Positions 24,346 to 32,918 of a stretch of DNA of 64,000 nt are shown piece after piece. The notes beneath the pieces were generated by a model. The model saw only the letters and a program-made list of their open reading frames with translations. It ran no database searches and was not told the DNA's origin. Where the stretch lies: assembly GCA_019638355.1 (NCBI GenBank), contig JAHBTY010000001.1:248001-312000 (forward strand). Direction: 5' to 3'. How positions within the stretch are numbered: position 1 is the first letter of the stretch; the number at the start of each line of letters is the position of its first letter. This DNA comes from Cyclobacteriaceae bacterium. GTDB lineage: Bacteria > Bacteroidota > Bacteroidia > Cytophagales > Cyclobacteriaceae. The translations under genes were made by a program, and so were the position numbers.

Positions 24346-27300
24346 ATGGGAAAATTTATTCGAAATATTATCGCCTTTTCACTGAAGAACCGCTTCTTCA
24401 CTTTTTTTTGGGTTACACTACTGGTTATTGGCGGTGTTTATTCATTCATCAAAATTCCCATCGAAGCGTTTCCCGATGTAACCAATACACAAATTATAAT
24501 CGTAACGGAATGGAATGGCCGCAGTGCCGAAGAAGTGGAGCGCTTTGTAACCACACCCATCGAAATAGCCATGAACAGCGTACAGCGCAAAACCAACGTG
24601 CGCAGTATTACCATGTTTGGGCTATCGGTTATCAAAATTATTTTCGATGATGATGTAGAAGATTTTTTTGCGCGCCAGCAGGTAAACAATCAATTACGCA
24701 ACGTACAGTTGCCCGATACGGTAGAGCCCGAAGTACAGCCCCCCTATGGTCCAACCGGAGAAATTTTTAGGTACGTATTAAGAAGTGATAACCGCGATTC
24801 GCGTGATTTACTAACCATTCAAAACTGGACTATTGACAGACAATTACGTGCTGTGCCCGGTGTGGCCGATGTAGTTGCCTTTGGCGGAAGGGAAAAAACC
24901 TACGAGATCAGCATTAACCCGGTGCAACTGCAAAAGTATAATCTTACACCTACCGAACTGTTTGAGGCCATTTCGAAATCGAACCTGAATGTGGGAGGCG
25001 ATGTGATTGAGAAGAACGGCCAGGCTTATGTGGTGCGTGGAATAGGTTTGCTCTCATCTATTGAAGAAATAGAAAACACAATAGTTGATATCTACAACGG
25101 AAACCCCCTGCTGGTAAAACGGGTGGCCAAAGTACAGGAAAGCAGTTTGCCGAGAGTGGGCCAGGTTGGCTTAAATGAAAATGACGATGTTGTAGAAGGC
25201 ATTGTTGTAATGCGCAAAAACGAAAATCCCAGCGAAGTATTAGCACGCGTAAAAGCAAAAATTGAAGAACTGAATACCGAGGTGTTACCCAGCGATGTGC
25301 GCATGGAAACATTTTACGACCGCGATAACCTGATGGCCTATTGCACCAAAACGGTAATGCATAACCTGGCCGAAGGTATTATTTTAGTAACGGTTATTGT
25401 TTTCATATTTATGGCCGACTGGCGCACAACGCTTATTGTTGCCATTGTTATTCCCCTATCATTATTATTTGCCTTTTTGCTATTGAAGTTACGCGGCATG
25501 AGTGCCAATTTACTTTCGCTGGGTGCAGTTGATTTTGGAATTATTATAGACGGAGCCGTGGTAATGGTGGAGGGGTTGTTTGTTGCCCTTGACCATGAAG
25601 CACAAAAACATGGTATGAGTAAATTTAACCGGCTGAGCAAACTCGGCCTTATTAAAAAAACCGGGGCCGAAATGGGTAAAGCCATCTTCTTCTCTAAACT
25701 CATTATCATCTCTGCCCTGCTACCCATCTTCGCTTTTCAAAAAGTAGAAGGCAAAATGTTTTCGCCATTGGCATTTACGTTAGGCTTTGCTTTATTAGGT
25801 GCTTTATTGTTTACGCTTACACTGGTACCCCTGTTAAGTGCATTGTTGTTAAAGAAGAATGTAAAAGAAAAACACAACTTCTTTATAAACTTCATTAACC
25901 GCTCGGTCGAAAATGCCTTTGGGCTGGCATTTGCAAAGCGAAAAATTACAGTAGCCATTGCCATTGTTAGCTTTGGTGCTACCATTTTTTCTGCACAATG
26001 GTTGGGTACCGAATTTTTGCCCCAGCTAAACGAAGGTGCCCTTTGGGTAGAAGCAAAACTTCCCATGAGCTCATCTTTAAATGAAACCGTAAAAATGGTT
26101 AGCGTGCTGCGCGATGAGCTTCGAAAATTTCCGGAAGTAAACGGTGTGCTTTCCCAAACGGGCCGCAGTAATGATGGCACCGATCCCAGTGGCTTTTATT
26201 ATGTACAAATGCAGGTTAACCTAAAACCAAAAGAAGAATGGAATAGGAAAATAACGATGGATGGGTTGATTGAAGAAATGGATACCCAACTAAAAAAATA
26301 CCAGGGTATAAATTACAATTACTCGCAACCTATTATTGATAACGTAGCTGAAGCGGTAGCCGGTATGAATGCTTCCAATGCCGTTAAAATTTATGGCGAT
26401 GATCTGAATAAATTAGATGAATACGCCAATCAGGTGCTGGACAAAATTAAGGATGTACCTGGCATTAAAGACGTGGGCATTTTACGCAACATTGGCCAGC
26501 CCGAAATGAGCATCGTGCTGGATGAAGAACGCATGGCCCTGTACGGAGTTACCAAAGCCGATGCTCTAACTGTAATTGAAATGGCTATTGGGGGTAAAAC
26601 GGCTACTGTAAAATACGAAGGTGAGAAAAAATTTGATATCCGCATCCGTTATGAACAAAGCTTTAGAAAAGACGAAGACGATATTATGATGCTGATGATC
26701 CCCAATATCAAAGACGAAAAGATACCCCTGAAAGAAATAGCTTCGATTAAACAAATCACCGGCCCTGCGTTTATTTACCGTGATAACACCAAACGTTTTA
26801 TTGGTGTAAAATTTTCGGTGCGCGAGCGTGATTTGGGAAGCACTATAGCCGAAGCTCAAAAAAATGTGAACGAAAGCATTCAATTGCCGCAAGGATATAG
26901 CATGACGTGGACCGGTGAATTTGAAAATCAGGTACGTGCTACTGCAACCTTAAGCCAGGTAGTGCCCATCAGCCTTATTTTAATTTTCTTATTGCTATTT
27001 ATCATGTTTGGCAATGTGCGCGATGCAGGTTATGTATTGATTAATGTACCATTTGCTTTAATTGGGGGTATCGTTGCGTTGCACGTTACGGGCATCAACT
27101 TTGGTATTTCGGCAGGAGTGGGATTTATAGCCTTGTTTGGTATTTGTGTGCAAAATGGAGTAATCCTGATTAGCGAGTTTCATAAACAAACGCATGTTGC
27201 CACTAGCCTGGCACAAGCCATTTTTAATGCCGTAAAAATCCGCACCCGCCCGGTGGTAATGACAGCCCTGATGGCTGCAATAGGTTTACTGCCGGCCGCG

Positions 27301-27450
27301 CTTTCTACCGGTATTGGCTCTGAATCTCAAAAGCCTCTGGCTGTAGTAATTATTGGTGGCCTGGTAACAGCAACCGTTTTTACGCTATTGGTATTTCCCA
27401 TTTTTTACTTTTGGGGTAATCGCAGAAAAATAGAACCACAACCGGCATAG
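24346..27450 (+). CDS. Heavy-metal RND efflux pump (CzcA/CusA family)
   Basis: 1034-aa proton-driven inner-membrane pump, the full family length, with two six-span halves and large periplasmic loops. TM4 carries DFGIIIDGAVVMVE beginning at Asp396, the DFGxxxDGAVxxVE signature that in the literature goes with divalent cations (Zn, Co, Cd, Ni) rather than Cu/Ag. The usual Asn after VE is replaced by Gly. The N-terminal IPIEAFPDVTNTQI is typical. It is last in the operon and followed by a strong terminator. Metal choice is inferred from the motif only. Confidence 0.93.
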   Translation: MGKFIRNIIAFSLKNRFFTFFWVTLLVIGGVYSFIKIPIEAFPDVTNTQIIIVTEWNGRSAEEVERFVTTPIEIAMNSVQRKTNVRSITMFGLSVIKIIFDDDVEDFFARQQVNNQLRNVQLPDTVEPEVQPPYGPTGEIFRYVLRSDNRDSRDLLTIQNWTIDRQLRAVPGVADVVAFGGREKTYEISINPVQLQKYNLTPTELFEAISKSNLNVGGDVIEKNGQAYVVRGIGLLSSIEEIENTIVDIYNGNPLLVKRVAKVQESSLPRVGQVGLNENDDVVEGIVVMRKNENPSEVLARVKAKIEELNTEVLPSDVRMETFYDRDNLMAYCTKTVMHNLAEGIILVTVIVFIFMADWRTTLIVAIVIPLSLLFAFLLLKLRGMSANLLSLGAVDFGIIIDGAVVMVEGLFVALDHEAQKHGMSKFNRLSKLGLIKKTGAEMGKAIFFSKLIIISALLPIFAFQKVEGKMFSPLAFTLGFALLGALLFTLTLVPLLSALLLKKNVKEKHNFFINFINRSVENAFGLAFAKRKITVAIAIVSFGATIFSAQWLGTEFLPQLNEGALWVEAKLPMSSSLNETVKMVSVLRDELRKFPEVNGVLSQTGRSNDGTDPSGFYYVQMQVNLKPKEEWNRKITMDGLIEEMDTQLKKYQGINYNYSQPIIDNVAEAVAGMNASNAVKIYGDDLNKLDEYANQVLDKIKDVPGIKDVGILRNIGQPEMSIVLDEERMALYGVTKADALTVIEMAIGGKTATVKYEGEKKFDIRIRYEQSFRKDEDDIMMLMIPNIKDEKIPLKEIASIKQITGPAFIYRDNTKRFIGVKFSVRERDLGSTIAEAQKNVNESIQLPQGYSMTWTGEFENQVRATATLSQVVPISLILIFLLLFIMFGNVRDAGYVLINVPFALIGGIVALHVTGINFGISAGVGFIALFGICVQNGVILISEFHKQTHVATSLAQAIFNAVKIRTRPVVMTALMAAIGLLPAALSTGIGSESQKPLAVVIIGGLVTATVFTLLVFPIFYFWGNRRKIEPQPA

Positions 27451-27475
27451 GTAAAGGGGGGTGTCCGGATGTGGC

Positions 27476-27507
27476 GACCCCACGAAATTTTTCGTGGGGT
27501 CTTTTTT
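27476..27507 (+). terminator. Rho-independent terminator of the Czc-type operon
   Basis: Perfect 11-bp stem GACCCCACGAA at 27476-27486 with TTCGTGGGGTC at 27491-27501, a 4-nt loop, then T6. It lies 25 bp after the pump stop codon. Confidence 0.93.
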
Positions 27508-27578
27508 CATACCACCTGACCACAGTTAAGTTTTTTAGTGTTTAAAAACCCTTTAGCTCAATTATTAACTTATTGTAA

Positions 27579-27637
27579 AAACATTACACGGAGATAGTAA
27601 TGTTTGAACTTTTTGCCAATTTGCATGTTTAAACATG
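27579..27637. promoter_or_regulatory. Two palindromes upstream of the YceI-like gene
   Basis: AAACATTAC at 27579-27587 pairs with GTAATGTTT at 27597-27605. Separately, CATGTTTAAACATG at 27624-27637 is a perfect 14-bp palindrome 24 bp before the start codon. Both could be operators or leader structures; no regulator is known. Confidence 0.35.
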
Positions 27638-27661
27638 TATTCAATTAAAAACAATCTAAAC

Positions 27662-28291
27662 ATGAAAAAACTAGTAGTCTTTTTATTGGCAACGTTGGCA
27701 TTTGCCTGTACCCCCAAAAATCCGGAAGGAGAAAAAGCAACCACAACCGATAGTGCAACTGTAAGCGCAGCCGAAGGAACCGAAGTAGCGCTTAACACCG
27801 CAGCTTCAAAAATTATCTGGACGGGCAGTAAAGTATCAGGCTCACACACAGGCGCTGTTACACTTAAGTCGGGTGCGTTGTTTGTAAAAGATGGTGCTGT
27901 TACCGGTGGTAACTTTGTGGCCGACCTTAGCACCATAACCAATACCGACATGCAAGGCGAGTACAGCGATAAACTGGTAGGTCATTTAAAGTCGGAAGAC
28001 TTCTTTGACATTGCTAAATTCCCTGAAGCCACTTTCGAAATTACAAGCGTAACTGCAGGAGCTGAAGCTGGTAAAGTTACGATCTCTGGAAACCTGACTA
28101 TGCGCGGGGTAACCAAAAACATTACCTTCCCAGCTACTGTAACCGAAGCAACTGAGACATCTGTAAGGGCAGCTGCCGATTTTAATGTTTTGCGCGAAGA
28201 CTGGGGCTTGGTTTATACCGGTATGGCCGATGATTTGATCAGCAAAGAGTTTAATCTGAAGATTGAATTGGTAGCCGGAGTAGGCGCTTAA
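27662..28291 (+). CDS. YceI-family lipoprotein
   Basis: 209 aa from the ATG at 27662, which begins a lipoprotein signal (MKKLVVFLLATLAFAC). The frame extends upstream, but that start is less likely. A Thr/Glu-rich linker precedes a YceI lipocalin-like barrel (IIWTGSKVSGSHTG, LKSEDFFDIAKFPEATFEI, GNLTMRGVTKNITFP). YceI proteins bind isoprenoid or amphiphilic ligands in the periplasm. It is monocistronic with a clear terminator. The ligand is unknown. Confidence 0.93.
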   Translation: MKKLVVFLLATLAFACTPKNPEGEKATTTDSATVSAAEGTEVALNTAASKIIWTGSKVSGSHTGAVTLKSGALFVKDGAVTGGNFVADLSTITNTDMQGEYSDKLVGHLKSEDFFDIAKFPEATFEITSVTAGAEAGKVTISGNLTMRGVTKNITFPATVTEATETSVRAAADFNVLREDWGLVYTGMADDLISKEFNLKIELVAGVGA

Positions 28292-28312
28292 TTCTTTCAG
28301 GTATTTTGAATT

Positions 28313-28345
28313 AAAAAAACCCATTGCGCAAGCGATGGGTTTTTT
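28313..28345 (+). terminator. Rho-independent terminator after the YceI-like gene
   Basis: An A-rich run and CCCATTGC pair with GCGATGGG and a T-rich run across a 4-nt loop, with one G-T wobble. It lies 22 bp after the stop codon. Confidence 0.85.
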
Positions 28346-28398
28346 GTTTGGAAGCTGTTGATGTTGATAGTAATTCTTAGTGAATTGTTAGCGGCCGT

Positions 28399-28803
28399 TT
28401 ATTTTTCTCTTTCCAATTTTAAGTTTTGGTTTTTACTTGTGATTATGAGGGCGTCTGCAGTCTCAATAATAACTACTTCTTCTTTAGAGTCAGTAACCGA
28501 TGTTTCCTGAACTACTCTTCTGTCTGTGGCGAGGGTATTGATTCTCTTTTGTGGATTAAGTCTTACCGCCTTTCCACTAATTGTCCAAGTTCCAAGTGTT
28601 CTTTCTGAAAAAATATCCGACTTCTCAATCGTTAAGTATTTTGAACTGTCCTTCAATATCAATGTGTAACTATACATGAAAGATGAATGAGTATAGGTTC
28701 CCATCAATTCATTCTTGCTTTGTCCACTTGTATAATGTGTCTGTTCCTTAGATGTACAGTAAGTTAACGAAAGGAGAAGTAGTCCTAATAGTAAGTATTT
28801 CAT
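28399..28803 (-). CDS. Hypothetical lipoprotein, lipocalin-like
   Basis: 134 aa with lipobox LTYC at Cys16. The mature part starts with a polar linker, then LMGTYTHSS, LILKDSSKYLTIE and RTLGTWTISGKAVRL. This is the pattern of small lipocalin-like domains (G-x-W/Y plus beta-strands) found in many Bacteroidota lipoproteins. No specific family is recognised. Its base composition is somewhat more AT-rich than its neighbours. It is monocistronic. Confidence 0.65.
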   Translation of the reverse strand: MKYLLLGLLLLSLTYCTSKEQTHYTSGQSKNELMGTYTHSSFMYSYTLILKDSSKYLTIEKSDIFSERTLGTWTISGKAVRLNPQKRINTLATDRRVVQETSVTDSKEEVVIIETADALIITSKNQNLKLEREK

Positions 28804-28950
28804 CTGTGAATGGCTTTTATCCGATTCATTTGTAAGTTATAAGAAACTCACCCTATCAAACAAATCGTTTCCAGAACTATGTTTTTCTCGCTGATGGAAT
28901 TGCTTATTCAGAAAGTTTTTCAAGGAAGGCTTTCAGCTAAACCGCTTTCT

Positions 28951-29982
28951 TTAAAGCGCTTTAACTTTCTTAAACGAATTATAAATCCGTTTGCCTTCTG
29001 CAAAAGAAAGATACGGTACTCCGCGTTTATGATTTTCCTTGCTTACGCGATACTGGTTTTTCCAATGTGTAATGATGGTGCCCATACCGGTAAAGAGCGA
29101 TGCGCCCGGATGGTAGATATGCGCAGGCTCTGCACCACAACCATTCAACTCCATAATTTTAATGTTACCCGATTCCAGATCGGCCTCAGAAGCACAGCGC
29201 AGATCAAACCGTCCAAAATAAAAACCATCAATCTGTTTGCTGATGGCATCAAACGAAGCAGAAAGTTTTTCAGTAATTAAATGATTGCAATTAATGAACG
29301 TAGTGCCCAAACAATGATTCCCGATGGAAACCAGTTCAATCTTTTTTCCTTGCGGAACAACTTCCTGAAGTTGTGCCGCATACACCTGCTTCAAGGTTTC
29401 CCATTGAATTTTTGCGCGGTCTTTCTCCAGAATAAGTTGCTGCAAGCTTTTGTTGCCATCTCCGGTAACGGATAAAAATTCTTTGCCGGTTATCGAATTC
29501 ACAAAGCCATTGGCTTGCGAGGGGAAGCGAATATAAAACACACCGTACTCCAACGGCAAAGACACAAACTCCTGAATTATAAAATCAATTTTTATTTCGG
29601 AGAGGTACTGTTCAATATCTTCTTTGCTTTTGATCTTTCGTACCATCCAACCCCGCTCACCAACATCGGGCTTAAAAATTACGGGCAAGGTTAATCCGTT
29701 TGTATCGAGCGTTTGTAAAACGCTTTGTGTTGTTGCAGGCAGGTTTATCAGTACTGTTTTTGGTTTAACCGAATCCGGAATAAGATTGAGCACGGCAGAT
29801 TTGCTTTCGCCCATCATGCCTCCTGTTACGATAGAGGGATTTGATGCTGAGAAATAAAATAAACTCCGCTCTTTAAGAGCATACCAAATCCACAATAAAA
29901 AAACAGGCGCTTGTACAATACCAAATGGCCAGTACTCCCAACTGCGGAGTTTGATAAAGAAATTGCTTCGGAAAAGAGACAA
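28951..29982 (-). CDS. ATP-grasp-fold protein with N-terminal hydrophobic segment
   Basis: 343 aa. A hydrophobic stretch near residues 20-36 (FGIVQAPVFLLWIWYAL) precedes an ATP-grasp-like domain. That domain has VIFKPDVGERGWMVRKI as the nucleotide-binding strand-loop, IIQEFVSLPLEYGVFYIRF, and the metal-binding end GRFDLRC followed by IMELNGCGAEP. D-alanine-D-alanine ligase is the nearest named relative, but the substrate is not evident. The start is TTG at 29982: an in-frame stop, which is the dinB stop codon, lies 3 nt upstream. The pair is co-transcribed. The function is unknown. Confidence 0.7.
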   Translation of the reverse strand: MSLFRSNFFIKLRSWEYWPFGIVQAPVFLLWIWYALKERSLFYFSASNPSIVTGGMMGESKSAVLNLIPDSVKPKTVLINLPATTQSVLQTLDTNGLTLPVIFKPDVGERGWMVRKIKSKEDIEQYLSEIKIDFIIQEFVSLPLEYGVFYIRFPSQANGFVNSITGKEFLSVTGDGNKSLQQLILEKDRAKIQWETLKQVYAAQLQEVVPQGKKIELVSIGNHCLGTTFINCNHLITEKLSASFDAISKQIDGFYFGRFDLRCASEADLESGNIKIMELNGCGAEPAHIYHPGASLFTGMGTIITHWKNQYRVSKENHKRGVPYLSFAEGKRIYNSFKKVKAL

Positions 29983-29985
29983 GGC

Positions 29986-30507
29986 TTATCGGGATGTGGC
30001 CACCGGTTCTTCGCGGAAACGCAACGTAGAAACAGCAACACCAAACGATTTTGGAATAACTGTATCCGGTGCAACTTCGCGAATGCCAATTTTCATAATG
30101 GCCATGTGGTGTACCGCGTGCTCTATGTTGTAAGTTAGTTCACGCATAAAGTTGGTTTCAACAGGCACACACTCTTCACTGTCCTGCAAATAGCCTACCT
30201 CCATAATCATTCGCTTGTCGGCAGGTTTACGATTTACGAAATCAAGAATTTTATTGATGGTGCCTAATGCTACAAATTTATCGTTCTCAATTGCTTTGTC
30301 GTGCTGGCGTTTATCGTAGTTAACTACACCGCTTTCATAACCTTGTTCCAGGCAAACAAAAAATTCGAGTGTGTGGCGCAAATGCTGGCCCAACGTAGCC
30401 TGGCTAAGTGCGGGCGATGGTTTTCTAAAATCTTCCTCCGAAATCTGGCCAATAACATCGGCCAATTGCGATAGTACGGTTTGTACCGCATTATACAGTT
30501 GTGTCAT
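29986..30507 (-). CDS. DinB-family protein
   Basis: 173 aa from the ATG at 30507. The longer frame to 30549 adds residues before the natural start MTQLYNAVQTVL. It is a four-helix-bundle DinB/DUF664-type fold with candidate metal-binding histidines in TLGQHLRHTLEFF and in VHHMAIMKI. DinB proteins include thiol-dependent transferases, often of unknown substrate. It is directly followed by the ATP-grasp gene, so the two may act together. Confidence 0.8.
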   Translation of the reverse strand: MTQLYNAVQTVLSQLADVIGQISEEDFRKPSPALSQATLGQHLRHTLEFFVCLEQGYESGVVNYDKRQHDKAIENDKFVALGTINKILDFVNRKPADKRMIMEVGYLQDSEECVPVETNFMRELTYNIEHAVHHMAIMKIGIREVAPDTVIPKSFGVAVSTLRFREEPVATSR

Positions 30508-30582
30508 AGTAATCAAACTTAAGCCGATGCGAAGATAAACTAAATCCAATATCAGATATACGACTAAATCAGGCGGGCGGAT

Positions 30583-31032
30583 TTATTGTACGATCTTGTT
30601 CCAGTTTTGGTCGCCTTTTAGTTTGAGCGGTACCTCGTTTTTGCTCCAACTGGTAAGGGTATTGTTACCCCAGAAATTGTAGAACAGGTAAAGCTTTCCA
30701 TCCAAAATTTTAAAAGTTTCGGGGTCAACTTTTACTTTTTCGCCTGTATCGCCCATGGCGAAAGCACACCAGCCACCATAAGCCGGCTCGTATTTTTCGG
30801 GTGTTTGTTTAAACTTTGCTGCGTTGGCCGCATTGGCAAAGAGGTAGGTTACACTTTTATACACAACTTTAAAATTCTCTTTTCCTTCCAACGGCTTTCC
30901 ATCAAAGTAACTTACCGCATCGTAACCTTCCAGGGCTACTCCTTTTTTTAAATTAAAATGAGCGGTGCGTTTATCGTTCTGCCCCCAGGCAGCAACACTT
31001 ACCAGAAGTAATATCCAACCTAACTTTTTCAT
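30583..31032 (-). CDS. Exported YHS-domain protein
   Basis: 149 aa from the ATG at 31032, which begins a signal peptide (MKKLGWILLLVSVAAWG). A YHS-type domain follows: LEGYDAVSYFDGKPLEG, YLFANAANAAKFKQTPEKYEPAYGG, WCAFAM. YHS modules are often attached to metal- or redox-related proteins, and this stand-alone exported form is common in Bacteroidota. The exact role is unknown. A TAGTTTTG -7 element is present upstream. Confidence 0.85.
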   Translation of the reverse strand: MKKLGWILLLVSVAAWGQNDKRTAHFNLKKGVALEGYDAVSYFDGKPLEGKENFKVVYKSVTYLFANAANAAKFKQTPEKYEPAYGGWCAFAMGDTGEKVKVDPETFKILDGKLYLFYNFWGNNTLTSWSKNEVPLKLKGDQNWNKIVQ

Positions 31033-31097
31033 AAACACGCTAACGAATGTGTTGGCAATATGGGTTTGTAAAACCAATTGGTTTGTCGTGCAGGCGG

Positions 31098-31105
31098 CAA
31101 AACTA
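31098..31105 (-). promoter_or_regulatory. -7 element TAGTTTTG for the YHS gene
   Basis: Exact match to the Bacteroidota -7 consensus TAnnTTTG on the minus strand, giving a leader of roughly 60 nt before the ATG at 31032. No good -33 TTTG was seen. Confidence 0.4.
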
Positions 31106-31124
31106 AATCTTAAACCGAGGTTAT

Positions 31125-31144
31125 GCATTAAAAATTTTTAATGC
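31125..31144. repeat. Perfect 20-bp AT-rich palindrome
   Basis: Two 10-bp arms beginning GCATT meet with no loop between recX (stop 31156) and the YHS promoter. It could be an operator or a weak terminator for recX. Confidence 0.45.
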
Positions 31145-31155
31145 GTAATCTGGTT

Positions 31156-31671
31156 TTAATCGTGCAAAAGTTCTTTTACCATTTTCCATACAAGCTCTGG
31201 CTCGTATCCTTTACCAATAGCAAACCGGGCAACTTTATCGCGTTTACGAAAGGGGCTTTCTTCTTTTAAGGTTGCTGCCTTTTTTTGGAGAAGCTGCCTC
31301 AACGTTTTGGTGTAATCGGGGCCTTCAAGCTCCTTCAATCCTTGTTGAATGCAGTTTTTAGTGAGGCCCAAAAATTCCAACTCATGTTTGATTTTCAAAC
31401 GCCCCCATTTCTTCATTCGAAATTTGCCCCCTGCATAAGCTTTGGCAAAGCGTTGTTCATTCAGGAAACCATCCGTAATCAGTTGACTGATGATTTCATC
31501 TACCTGGCCGGTATATAAACCGTATTCGAAAAGTTTGGTTTTAACTTCTTTGTGCGAACGCTCCTGGTAGGCACAATAGCGTTGAATTTTTGCTACTGCT
31601 TCGGTGGGCGAAAGGCGCTTCTTGCTTTTGGCCTGTTCAGAATCATCGGAATAAAAGCCGCGTGGAGACAT
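31156..31671 (-). CDS. recX: RecX-family regulatory protein
   Basis: 171 aa from the ATG at 31671. It has the helical-repeat RecX fold: AVAKIQRYCAYQERSHKEVKTKL, LITDGFLNEQRFAKAYAGGKF, WGRLKIKHELEFLGL, and the C-terminal VARFAIGKGYEPELVWKMV. RecX binds RecA filaments and dampens recombination and SOS induction. recA is not adjacent here. Family recognition is good. Confidence 0.87.
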   Translation of the reverse strand: MSPRGFYSDDSEQAKSKKRLSPTEAVAKIQRYCAYQERSHKEVKTKLFEYGLYTGQVDEIISQLITDGFLNEQRFAKAYAGGKFRMKKWGRLKIKHELEFLGLTKNCIQQGLKELEGPDYTKTLRQLLQKKAATLKEESPFRKRDKVARFAIGKGYEPELVWKMVKELLHD

Positions 31672-31710
31672 AATCAAATATCGGCTTGTTGAAGCTTTCC
31701 GTCAAATAAA

Positions 31711-31811
31711 AAGTAGGCAGTAAGAAGGGGTGCAGCAGGGCAGTCGGGATTAATATTTTTGGAAACGATAATCAGCGCACTAAACGACTGTCATCTGCCA
31801 ACTGCCTACTT
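31711..31811. repeat. Nested inverted-repeat element of about 101 bp
   Basis: Outer arms AAGTAGGCAGT (31711-31721) and its complement (31801-31811), with inner arms CAGTCG (31741-31746) and CGACTG (31785-31790), give one long nested stem-loop in the gap between recX and the YcxB-like gene. There is no open reading frame inside. Confidence 0.5.
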
Positions 31812-31822
31812 CAAAATAATGC

Positions 31823-32296
31823 TTACTTAATCAATCCCTTCGTTTTCAAAATGCTGCCCACAAATTTGCGTTCGTTATCGGTATTAAAAATTTTAAAGGG
31901 CAGGTGTATAAGTTGGGCTTTATTTACAAACAACAGGTAATAATCCTTGCCTGTTTTGGCGCGCTTAATCTGATCCCACTTTAGTGGCATGCCTTCGCGG
32001 GCATTGAGTTTCATAACAATTTGCTGGCTGTTTATTTCGTAGCTAAAGCGCTCGAACAGCATTTTGCCTTGCTCTAATTGCGTTACACCATAAAACTGTA
32101 TCCACCAGAATAAGAGGTACAGGGCTGCCCCGATAAGTGCCCCCACAAACCACCAGATACTTGGTATCCATAGGTAACAGAGGCAAATGGCCAGCACAAT
32201 CAGGCCAACCCACCATTGTTGTTGCAAAATGGATTTAAGTGCCATTTTGATGTAATCTTTTTTCTCTAACCGGTAGTTGCGTGTTCTTACAATCAT
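31823..32296 (-). CDS. YcxB-like membrane protein
   Basis: 157 aa. Two hydrophobic spans (about residues 27-68; WWVGLIVLAICLCYLWIP and FVGALIGAALYLLFWW) precede a YcxB-type C-terminal domain. Its typical phrase is ISWDxIxxxxxxxxYxxLF, seen here as LKWDQIKRAKTGKDYYLLFVN, followed by LIHLPFKIF. The family's function is unknown. A TACTTTTG -7 element lies just upstream at 32324-32331 on the minus strand. Confidence 0.7.
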   Translation of the reverse strand: MIVRTRNYRLEKKDYIKMALKSILQQQWWVGLIVLAICLCYLWIPSIWWFVGALIGAALYLLFWWIQFYGVTQLEQGKMLFERFSYEINSQQIVMKLNAREGMPLKWDQIKRAKTGKDYYLLFVNKAQLIHLPFKIFNTDNERKFVGSILKTKGLIK

Positions 32297-32470
32297 AAAG
32301 CTTTGTACAAAAAATCAGGAGCGCAAAAGTAATGTATTTGCCCGATTTTAAAATCGTGAGTAAGGCTTACACGCCATTCATGTAGGATTGCAATCGTTAA
32401 CAGAACGAATGCTGGCAATACGCTATCTGCTTAAACTTCTTTATGCGATATTGCGGGTCGATTGCTGCCC

Positions 32471-32890
32471 ATGATTAACATAATCACGTCCATTCGAGCT
32501 AATCAAAGTGCCTTTCTAAGGCATGTAATCCTGTTCTTTTGGATTTTAAGCATCAGCAACTCTATTCTTTTTCCTGCTTATACGCTCTCAGGTAAAGAAT
32601 CTGCAACATCTAATCAAATGATAGTTCAGGTTGGTAAGCAGGCGTCTTTATCATTCCTGGGTTTGTTTATCGAGATGGTTGTTCAAAGCAACTCAACCGA
32701 TACACTTTTGGCCGATGTACAAGATGAAGGCCTTGAGAAAGTAGATTTTATTGCATCGCGCTCTGTTGTTTTAAAAAAACCTGATGGGATAAAGAATACC
32801 AACCCCCCCATCCATAATTATCTCAGGGCAGAATCTCCGGAAATTGCAACCATAAGCCCACCGCCTAAGAGGGTAAATGTTGTCGTTTAA
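32471..32890 (+). CDS. Hypothetical protein preceding the RND operon
   Basis: 139 aa from the ATG at 32471; a TTG at 32462 is the alternative. One hydrophobic segment (HVILFFWILSISNSILFP) resembles a signal anchor. The rest is polar and Pro-rich, with KNTNPPIHN and SPPPKRVNVVV near the end. No family recognised. It ends 28 bp before the RND adaptor gene on the same strand, so it is probably co-transcribed. It may be a small accessory or leader protein. Confidence 0.45.
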   Translation: MINIITSIRANQSAFLRHVILFFWILSISNSILFPAYTLSGKESATSNQMIVQVGKQASLSFLGLFIEMVVQSNSTDTLLADVQDEGLEKVDFIASRSVVLKKPDGIKNTNPPIHNYLRAESPEIATISPPPKRVNVVV

Positions 32891-32918
32891 TTTTTCCAAC
32901 AAACTGTAATTAATTTTT

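Noticed and set aside
25737-26180. Minus-strand frame of 147 codons inside the CzcA-like gene
   Set aside because: Shadow of a highly conserved pump frame; Ser/Asn-rich antisense composition.
28879-29280. Plus-strand 133-codon frame over the end of the ATP-grasp gene
   Set aside because: Antisense to the conserved metal-binding end of the ATP-grasp frame; no recognisable domains.
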